Origin: Anthostomella pinea
Taxonomy: Eukaryota; Ascomycota; Sordariomycetes; Xylariales; Xylariaceae
Direction of reading: 5' to 3'
NCBI GenBank assembly: GCA_963556695.1
Contig: CAUWAG010000010.1
Coordinates: forward strand, 3,472,001 to 3,536,000
DNA: 64,000 bases
In this document: positions 56,075-64,000 of the stretch, one piece after another
Numbering within the stretch: the first letter of the stretch is position 1
How the letters are laid out: each line of letters begins with the position of its first letter
Notes under the pieces: model-generated
The model's input: the letters and a program-made list of their open reading frames with translations, nothing else
What the model was told of the DNA's origin: nothing
The model's database searches: none
Made by a program: the position numbers and the translations under genes

Positions 56075-57939
56075 ATGAAGTCTCTCCTGCCTCTGCTAGT
56101 GACGCTCGTACTCTTCAAGCATCATGGTGTAGCTCTACAGGTCACCCCAGGGTCGGCATGTGCCGCGCTCTGTCTAGACGACCCAGAAGGAGATGCTCTC
56201 GATCCGAAATCATCGAACACAACGCCCGACGACATAGTGTGTACCGATGAAGACTACGAGACTTCGGGTGCTGGGATCAAATACAAGAACTGTATCGACT
56301 GCCTACAAAAGAGCAACGCCACGAGTGGGACCGAGAGTGATACCTCGTGGTTTCTCTGTAAGACAGGTCACAGACCTCTGCTCCGACCCTTGCTGACATG
56401 ATATGCTAGACAATGTCCGATATTCGGTTGATGTCTGCGTATACGGCTTCCCGAATGCCACGAAGGGGGTCTCTTCACCCTGTGACATCAACTACGCTTG
56501 TCAACCGCTGAAGACAGCCCTCGAGTCTGGAAGTCTAAGCTCCACTGGCGATCAATACGAGTACTGTTCGGCGGACGGTGGCAGCTTCCTTGGGTCCCAG
56601 ACCGAGGCTTGCCTCCAGTGCTTCGCGTCAAGCACGAACCAGGCGTACCTCTCTAATTGTATGAGTCTGACGGTTCACTGCCCCTGTCATTGCTAATCCG
56701 AATATAGTCATAACGGCACTGAAGGCAGGATGTCAGCAGAAGCCGGCAGCGGGTACCCTGCTGGGTCTCAGTGGTTCTCTCTTTACTGACTCTCAAGTAA
56801 ACATCACGGCTCCTCCAGTGCAAGAGACCGAAGACACGAAAGGCGGCTCAACCGGCATGACTACAGGGGCCATCGTGGGCATCGCAGTTGGTGCTGCGCT
56901 CTTGTTCCTCGGTGGGACGGGGCTCTTTTACGTCTATTACCGCAAGCAGAAGCGCTTGTACAGCGACCCAGTGGATTCCAACTACCACCCTCAAACTGGT
57001 AGCAAGTCCATATCTCCGCCACTATACGGCAGCTTCAATTTAGATATGCCACAGATGGCAGCGGTCATGAGTGACTACGAGCTTCGGTCTAGGCAGGCCT
57101 ACACCAACAACGCGGACTACTACGAGGAGCTAGAGAAGGAGATACAGACCCGACGACCACACTATGCCTCCAACCCGAACCAACCCAGTTCCGGCCCCCA
57201 GGGCGCACTGCCCACACATCCAGCCTACGTCCCACAAGCCCACAGTCGCCAGGCGTCCGCAGACTCGACAGTCCGTCGAGCTCAACCCATAAGAACAAAC
57301 AGGCCCGATTCATATGCATTGCAAACGTACCTCAGTGCTGCAGAGGACGCGAACGCGATGGGTTCACCACCCCCACCGCCGGGCCCGCCACCAGCGGCGG
57401 CGGTCAGGGGTTCCTCACCGTACCGCGGACCCTCATCCCTCCAGAACTTCTCACATAGTCGAGCGTCATCACACAGTCCTGACCCTTCCTTCGACAGCCG
57501 CGGACCCTCGCCCGACCGCAGGCCTTTGTTACAAGCACACCAGTACCAAACAGCAATAAATTCACACCAACATCAAGCTACTCAACTAGCGTTCACACCG
57601 CCACCGCCGCCTCCCCGCGCACCCAAAGTCCCGTCTTTAAGCCTCCCTTCTGTGCCTCGGATTCGAGTGCCCAAAAAGTACTCCCCACCCAAGATCACGG
57701 TCGAGTTCCCCACTCCGGTCGACCAGCAAGACCAGCAAGCAGATTTGCCGATTGGCCTCGAGATCAGCAGGCCCATCGTCACTCACGAGGCGCGGTTCGG
57801 GGACGACGCGTACGAGAGACGGAGAAAAGAGCCGCCAGCGCCGTTGATCGTGAACCAGACGGCTGTTGACCGACGGCCGAAGCCGTGGATCGCGGCGGAG
57901 GCTCAGGTCAAGTCGGGGAATAGCGCTATGTATGGCTGA
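56075..57939 (+). CDS. Cys-rich single-pass membrane protein, paralogue 3 (587 aa)
   Basis: Exons 56075-56357, 56410-56658 and 56708-57939 join in phase (588 codons) with the same intron positions and phases as the gene at 33.6 kb. The signal peptide is MKSLLPLLVTLVLFKHHGVA. The ectodomain opens LQVTPGSACAALCLD, matching LQVTPNSPCASFCVD of paralogue 1, and continues with CIDCLQ, CVYGFPNATK, YCSADGG and CLQCF. The span GAIVGIAVGAALLFLGGTGL is followed by YRKQKR and a long tail rich in Pro, Gln and Ser with several PPPPPP runs, possible SH3 or profilin ligands. A surface receptor or sensor role is inference only. Confidence 0.88.
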
Positions 57940-59384
57940 AGGAAGAAACGGGCGAGTATTGCTGTATATATTTGCATAATCTTGGGCGTATCTTGGGGGG
58001 GTGGGGGTGGGGGGGGGGGGGGGGGGATATCAAGGGTCGGAAAGCTTTGGGCATGGTTGCAACTGCTGGTAGCACGGCGTGGTTTGGTATAATCGGGCAT
58101 AGTATGGATATGAATGAACAGGATCAATGATCGCTATCAACTTTACGATACATGATTGAGTGACAAAATCCAACCATGTGCCGTTACCAACCCCCTTCCC
58201 CGCCCGGTCCACAGGCGGTGCTCTCATTAAATATCACTTCAACACATTCTCAGGGGCATCAGGTTGCAAAGAGCCATTGCACTAGGAGCCTCATGTCCAC
58301 GGTACAGGACCCCTATCTGAAGTGAAGTTGAGCCCCAAAGCTCGTTGTTGTCATTCGCCTCCGGTGTCTCAGCTGAGGCTGCAGAACGTCTTACGAGCCT
58401 CGCTTCGTTTCGCAGTGACACATGCCACTATCTCTATTTCAGACGAGATCGCCAGCATCGTCGCACACTTCAACGACAATACGAGCCGTATGAATCCTGA
58501 CTGTTGCGGTGTACGAAGTCAATTGTTGGGTTCGATGCCGATGCCGTCGGCGGCGCCGATATCAAGGCACGGGTATCTGCCCGTTTACCAATGTCTCGGG
58601 AAACCGCACATGTCAACCTCTACAAAGCCCCTATTGCGTCTCAGACCGGCCAATTTCGGCGAATTAAGGCTGTAGAGAGCCTTTTGCTCTTGTCCGCCGA
58701 ACAGATCGTACTGTATCTGGAACGTGGCCTGCGGCCGTCCTGTGTCCGATTCAGCATCCCGTCTTGAAGCAAACAACCAAACCCAAAATGGGTCTGACGG
58801 GTATCCAGAGACAGTATCTGGGCCATTGCGATCAGCGTGTAGGACAACCTTAGCAGAGTCTATCTGGGACGTCGGTACTGCAGGCACCATCTACCGGTCA
58901 GAGGTTGGGCATGGTTCCTGGAGGTAGGTGGCATCAGCACGGCGAGACAGGCGGATTGGATGGCATCTGCAGTTCTAGACTCGCGCTTTCCCACCATTCA
59001 AGGTTTGGTCTTGAGGGGTCATCGTCATTGCGGCGAAGAATGCCAGCTTCGTCATCTGTCCTGCCCCCTGTTGGGGAGTGGCCACCTGCCTTTGGAGTGG
59101 AAGTGTCGCGGCAACATACATGCCTTCCTGTATCAAGTTGCGTCAACTACCATCAACGGAGGAGTCACGAACCAGCTGTAAACACCAGACCCATTACTTA
59201 AGACAGCACTGCACTTCGTCACCCCAGCCACGGCCCCATCCTCCCGCAAACAACAACAACAACAACAACAACACGATACACCATCATCATACATCACCAC
59301 CTCCCGCACCCACCCTCGTTGTAGTCACATACATCATAATCCACCCTCGTTGCAGTCACATACAATCAATCAGCAGTACCAATC
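57940..59384. other. Intergenic, 1.4 kb
   Basis: Contains a G-rich run at 57995-58026, a (CAA)n tract at about 59247-59272, and a 2-unit tandem of CCACCCTCGTTG-type sequence just before the next gene. No further gene. Confidence 0.45.
57995..58026 (+). repeat. Poly-G tract with G-quadruplex potential
   Basis: Thirty-two bases interrupted only by two thymines, lying just downstream of the 56.1-kb gene. Confidence 0.8.
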
Positions 59385-60458
59385 ATGTATACCATCTCCC
59401 TCTCCCTGGCCACGACCCTCCTCCTCAGCGGCCTGCTGGCAGTCGCCATCCCGCTACCGTCCGCCGACAGCGACAGCGACGCGGCCACGGGGCAGTGGAT
59501 GGTGTCGGACGCCCACCGCACCAAGTCCAGCAATAACACTGTCTGCTCCTGGCACCTCCGCCTAAGCGATCCGGCACCCGCTCCCAACACCCCAGGCAGC
59601 CCCACCACCACCTACACGTGCGACTTCACCGTCGTCGCCCCGCCCGGCCAAGACTGCGGCGACCGGTCCTGGACCGTGGCGAAATGCAGCGGCAACAACG
59701 CCTTCGTCATCAACGGCGGCCACAGCCCCCTGCGCTTCGTCGTCATGGTCATCGTGAACGCGGTGGAAAAGTCCCAGGCCTTTTTCGGCTTTCCGGACTT
59801 GAAGCTCGACACGAATACCACTATCGCCCCCCAGATCGTGGCCAGAAAGCCGCTGGGTGCGTCGTCGTCGTCGTCGTCGTCGGCGTCGGCGGCGGCGGCG
59901 GCTCGTGCTGCCCTGGCTGATTTCCATCATGGCCCACGCTTTGAGAATACGACGGCTGCGGAATGGACCGTCGCGAACATGTATCGCCGTGAGTCGGCCC
60001 GCCTATCTCTAAACAAACATGGCAGATGAAACATACATCATGACTGACATATATATCAAAGACAGCGACCCTACCACGCACGCCGTCAATATGAGCTTCG
60101 GCATCCGCAACGGCGCCGCGGAACCATTTCCCTGCTACCTGAACCTGCAAGCACCGGAGGGCAACGAGCTGGCCACATGGTCGTTCTACGACGAGAAGTG
60201 CAACAACAGCGATTGGACCGCGTCTTGGGGTTACACGACGGCTGGAGACGCGGGGATCATGACCCTCGTAGAGTACGGCAGATCCTTGTCCTTTTCCTCC
60301 CCTTTCCGTTCCGTTGAGTCGACCACGAAAGCTAATATGACTGCCTTTTCTATAGCCCCGCACGAAAGCACCGCGCGTTCTTCGGGTTTCATCACATCAA
60401 CAAGGATGAAAACCTGGGAACCGCTGGTCCAAGTCCAGTCGAGGCTTGTGACTGTTAA
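59385..60458 (+). CDS. Secreted protein of unknown function, three exons (305 aa)
   Basis: Exons 59385-59988, 60062-60272 and 60356-60458 join in phase (306 codons). A signal peptide (MYTISLSLATTLLLSGLLAVA) is followed by a Trp/Cys-containing domain (CSWHLRLSD, YTCDFTVVAPPGQDCGDRSW, CSGNNAFVINGGHSPLRF, AFFGFPDL). A Ser/Ala repeat linker leads to a second, similarly built part (PCYLNLQAPEGN, CNNSDWTASWGY) that ends AFFGFHHI...ACDC. The two halves share the AFFGF ending, suggesting an internal duplication. The last join is chosen because it restores this ending. I do not recognise the family. It is probably an apoplastic or cell-wall protein. It loosely resembles the partial gene at 63.7 kb. 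Confidence 0.72.
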
Positions 60459-60946
60459 TCAACAGGACTGTAAGATCAGTGCGGCAGTGGCTCGGTCGGG
60501 GACACGAGTGGATGGCAATAGGAGGTAATGGTTTGTGTGGAGACGTGCGTACGATATGCTTGGCGTACTGCAGGGGGTGAGGTCTCATGAAATGCCTGTC
60601 TTTCCGTACCCAGATCAATAGACCAGGCAGCATTAATGTCAACATTGTTGGTATACCAGGGGCTTCAGCTGAACGGAAGCTGTGAGTGCAGTGAATCACT
60701 TTGGCACTGAGATTAGCGAGGGTGTCCATCTCCTCGGTATGCTTATGCCCACTAGGAGCCGTCCCAAGGATGTCAAGCCAGAATGCTCCGGTGACCAGGG
60801 CCATGTGTGCTGGTACCGTCCAGAGGGATATGCTGCTGAGCGTGTGCCACTGGCTTGGGACGATCACACAAGGTAGTCATCACGCAGAGCTTGTTGGGAT
60901 TCATTATATTCGTTATAGCTCGATATACCTATGACCCCAGCATAGG
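60459..60946. other. Intergenic between convergent genes
   Basis: No feature recognised. Confidence 0.4.
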
Positions 60947-62169
60947 CTAACCCAGACGTCGGCCAGGCCCCGTACTCCTCCACGAATCTGGCAATGGACC
61001 ACCACGACCGCTTGTACCACTCGGAGGTGCATGGGACGATCCATAGACAGTATTTCGTGCTCTAGGCGTACGCATGATCCACGAGATGAACCATGGCGTG
61101 GGGAGAAGATTTGGTCCGTTTCCGAACTCGGGGTAGATTCGTGTCAAGAAGTCATGCAGGTGAGCGGCGGCAATCCCAGTCAAGCCCAGCAGGAACGATG
61201 CCCAACCACCGAAGAGCAGATTTGTTAGCAGCATGCACCACGGCATGAGCTGGGCGGGAACATTGACCACGTAGAAGTGTGCTTGTTGCCCACGCTGATC
61301 CTGGGTCGCCGTGTAACAGATCGCGATGAGCATAGCGTGCAAATACATGTATGCTCCGGTTAATACCTGGTTGATACCCTAGAGATATGGTTAGCGTTTC
61401 GTTCCTTGCTTCCAGATCTTCAAGTATTGTCTCCAAGATAGCAAAGAGAAATGAAATTTATCCAGTCATCAAGGTATGTAGGGCGCTAGATACCACCCGG
61501 ACAAACAGTCAAAGACATCGCCCGAGTCATCCATTTAGACATCCCACCATGCCCACACTCCGGACTGATCCTAAACGAGGTTGCGAATGACGGACCAGCC
61601 AACAGTGCAGGGGTAATCTTCCTCTTTTTCAGGAACCGCTATAGCTGTTGAAGCAGTACGCTATGCGGGCAGATAGAAGAGGTACGCAGACGTGTTGTGT
61701 TGCTGTGATGGGGGACAGCGAGCATCGAAAGACAAGGGTCAACCCAAGGCGAGAAAAATGTGACCTACAATGATGGTGGCGCCAACAAACATCAAGTACC
61801 AGATCAGATCTTCCTTCTTCATGAACTTCGGGTTGCCCCTCTCAAGCTGGCTCAGATATGTGTAGACGAAGTAGGTGTCGAAGATGACACCAAAGTCTTT
61901 CGACGTGATAAGGAAGCTCGTCACAAGTCGTTGGATCGCCGGAGGGAACTTGAGGAGGAACGAGTAGTGGAAGACGAAGCCATACATCGACAGCATGCCC
62001 GTGTAGACACAGAGAGAGGAGACGAAGACAACGGTTGCCACAGTCCTGTCGGGAGACTCAGTTTGGGCCATTGCCGAGAGCGAGCGTTTGTAATCTTGCT
62101 AGCATGTAGACAGATGGCTTACCTCGCAATGGGAGGAGCGGCCATGTAGGCGCTCGCTACGTCGGACAT
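60947..62169 (-). CDS. Derlin (Der1-family ER protein, 251 aa)
   Basis: Exons 62169-62123, 62045-61769 and 61378-60947 join in phase to 252 codons. The start MSDVASAYMAAPPIAR resembles fungal Derlins. Membrane segments and signatures follow in order: FPPAIQRLVTSFLITSKDFG, DTYFVYTYLSQLERGNP, DLIWYLMFVGATII, MYLHAMLIAICY, AQLMPWCMLLTNLLFGGW and AAAHLHDFLTRIYP. Derlins are rhomboid pseudoproteases that help retrotranslocate misfolded proteins from the ER for degradation (ERAD). No catalytic Ser/His pair is seen, as expected. The second intron is 390 nt, long for this window. The residues at its edges (TII/GINQVLTG) differ from the usual Derlin loop, so the exact join is less sure than the rest. 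Confidence 0.87.
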
Positions 62170-63678
62170 GTTGTGCGATTGTGCTGGTGGACGATTTCAA
62201 GTTGTCAAGTTGTCAGGTCGAAGGAAAAATGTTGTGAAGGTGGATAACCAGCTCCGCGCGAGGCAGGTCAGGAAGTAGGACAAGAACACGTTTGCTTCCT
62301 TTGACGAGGCTCAATGCATGGGCTGTATTATGGTGGCACAATAGGCAAGCAGGCGGCCAACTGCGCCGCTGTTTGCATGTTGCTTGACCAATCGAGGGGA
62401 AGGTCAGCTGAAGAAGGGCTGGGAGGTAGGATTGGTGAGATGATGAAGGAAGAGGAAGAGGAATCTGTGTCGTGTCAAATTCTGACAAGAGCTAAAAAGA
62501 GCTTCAGGTTGCCGTCCAGCCACAGTGGGGCTTGATTCTAGCCACACTATTTCTGCTGCTTCAATCTGTGGCTTCAACCCTGACCCGTCAATTTCTCTGC
62601 AGGTGGCTGGGGCAGCCCCGGAAGCCCGACCAGTCTCCATGAAATTGAATCCCTTCGTGTAACCTGAGCTCGTGTGACGGTAGGATGCCACTCGAGTTGC
62701 GATGTAGTGTTTTGCTTGTACAGACCTTGAGCCAAGTCTGGAGTCACAGACGTGCTCGGTCAGTATGAGCCGCTTCTCCTCGCACTCGACTGCTGGTGCC
62801 TCCTTTCAGCCTCCTCCATGGCTCTACCGCCAACCACTGGGAAAGGAGAAAAGTAGCCCATGGCTTTCATGAGTGAGGCTTGAGAACAGTCTTGTTTCGG
62901 AGCAACACGTCAATCGAGTTGCTGCTCTATCTCAATCCTTCATGATCCTATCTGTGGGCTCCCAACTTGTCCCTACCTAGACTTGCAGAGTTCATTAGAA
63001 GGAGGTACGTCTCACAGTCGCAGGCATGAATCGGACTTCGACACTGAGAATCTGAGGCTAGGCACCCTGTGCCTACATCTCAAGTAATGATGATTGCTCA
63101 TGGCGCTGCTTGCCGGGCGCTGCAGGAAGCCGACACTCCGAGGCTCACAGCTTACTGCTAAGGCTGCTCAAGGCATACACGTTGCGATGTTTATTGATAC
63201 GGGCCACGGGTCGATACGGGTCAGTACATACGGCAAAGCTGATACCTGTGTGCGAACTGATTTCTCGGAAGCCAGATGCACCGGACCTGAATGACTGAAT
63301 GACGTTGTGTAGTATGGTGTGCAGTTGCATTCTCTTTCTGACTTGTTTGCCGACGAGAGATTGCGAAGCATCCAGCTCGGCCATTCCGTCGGAATCCTCG
63401 CTTGAGTCTGCAGAGGGCCGGTGTCCGACGGGATGATTCACGAACACGGGACGACGACAACAAGCAAACGGCTCCTCGTTTGACAACTCACCCAGGTGTA
63501 GCATAAATGGTTCACAACTCCAAAATGGGCTGCGGCTCTATCGCGTTGAAGGTGCTTCTCGCTGCATATATAGGAACTATGACTCACCAGCCTCCTCTGA
63601 ACTGCCTGACAGAGAACTTCTCTTCGCAGACTCTTCATAGCCCTCCTTCACCGACTGCGTCCTGTCCAGAATCTCGCC
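62170..63678. other. Intergenic, 1.5 kb
   Basis: Holds the Derlin promoter on the left and the promoter of the gene at 63679 on the right. No other feature is supported. Confidence 0.4.
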
Positions 63679-64000
63679 ATGTTCACTGCCGCAGCTCTCG
63701 CTATTCTCGCCAGCCCTGCGCTGGTGGCTGCCTCGAATGGCCATACCCTCAAGCCGGTGGGCACCTGGGTCCTTCGTGACAGCTACATCGGGTGTGTTGG
63801 GGGTGCATGTGATTACACCTTCGCCATCGACGAAGGTCGTAACAACGTTCACGAGTGTGGCTTCACTGTGAGATCACCCTCCGACGACGTCGCTCCGGAC
63901 CACCTCCATTTCGAGAGTGTCGTCTGCCAGGGCTCGGAGAACACGATAAGGGTCAACGGTGCCTGGGGTTCGAACCACTCCATCGTCCTCTGCTTCACCG
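63679..64000 (+). CDS. Secreted protein, partial at window edge
   Basis: The ATG at 63679 starts a signal peptide (MFTAAALAILASPALVAA). A cysteine-containing domain follows: GTWVLRDSYIGC, CDYTFAIDEG, ECGFTVRSPSDD, VVCQGSENTIRVNGAWGSNH. The pattern of Trp, then CDxTF, then C-F-T-V, then CxGxNxxxVNG resembles the first half of the protein at 59.4 kb, suggesting distant paralogues. The frame is open to the right edge without an intron. Family and function are not recognised. Confidence 0.7.
   Translation, partial: MFTAAALAILASPALVAASNGHTLKPVGTWVLRDSYIGCVGGACDYTFAIDEGRNNVHECGFTVRSPSDDVAPDHLHFESVVCQGSENTIRVNGAWGSNHSIVLCFT

Noticed and set aside
1..64000. CRISPR arrays, rRNA genes, bacterial or viral segments
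   Set aside because: None seen; repeats are transposon-derived or simple-sequence, and genes have spliceosomal introns.

Overview
The window is nuclear DNA of a filamentous ascomycete (Pezizomycotina), probably a Sordariomycete. Genes are compact, introns are short (mostly 44-80 nt, GT...AG), many secreted hydrolases and surface proteins are present, and the gene families are fungal (YAT amino-acid permease, Cbf5, Nta1, Derlin, UstYa/DUF3328, GH43, CBM20). No rRNA, CRISPR, operon or other prokaryotic signal is present. The species cannot be named from this sequence alone. Exon joins given here were chosen by splice signals and reading phase.

0-8.8 kb is transposon-rich and gene-poor. It holds two Ty1/copia 3' ends, one with its LTR and one interrupted by a full-length tRNA-headed SINE with a perfect 13-bp target duplication. 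It also holds gene fragments, a four-exon hypothetical gene, a CutC-family gene and diverged repeat arrays. 8.8-15.4 kb carries a Myb-like alanine-rich protein, a candidate small secreted protein, an amino-acid permease and a divergent eIF5A paralogue. 16.7-19.0 kb is a decayed Tad-like LINE whose 3' tail is shared with the SINE at 1.4 kb. 19.4-30.7 kb has a mariner-type MITE upstream of a secreted astacin protease, several broken genes (aldo/keto reductase, serine carboxypeptidase, F-box, surface protein), a 160-bp solo LTR and a GH43 glycosidase.

33-64 kb is richer in intact genes. It has three paralogous cysteine-rich single-pass membrane proteins (33.6, 45.8 and 56.1 kb), an unsecreted CBM20 protein, a second 160-bp solo LTR, CBF5, an NTA1-type amidase with a very long tail, a Derlin, and two possibly related secreted proteins.

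The main discovery candidate is at 38.4-39.9 kb. A small spliced gene encodes a signal peptide followed by tandem repeats separated by Lys-Arg kexin sites. It is divergently paired with a UstYa-family (DUF3328) gene that keeps both HxxHC motifs. This is the minimal architecture of a fungal ribosomally made, post-translationally modified cyclic peptide (dikaritin-type RiPP) locus. The last repeat is out of frame and no membrane-anchor exon was found for the UstYa gene, so the locus may be reduced or decaying.
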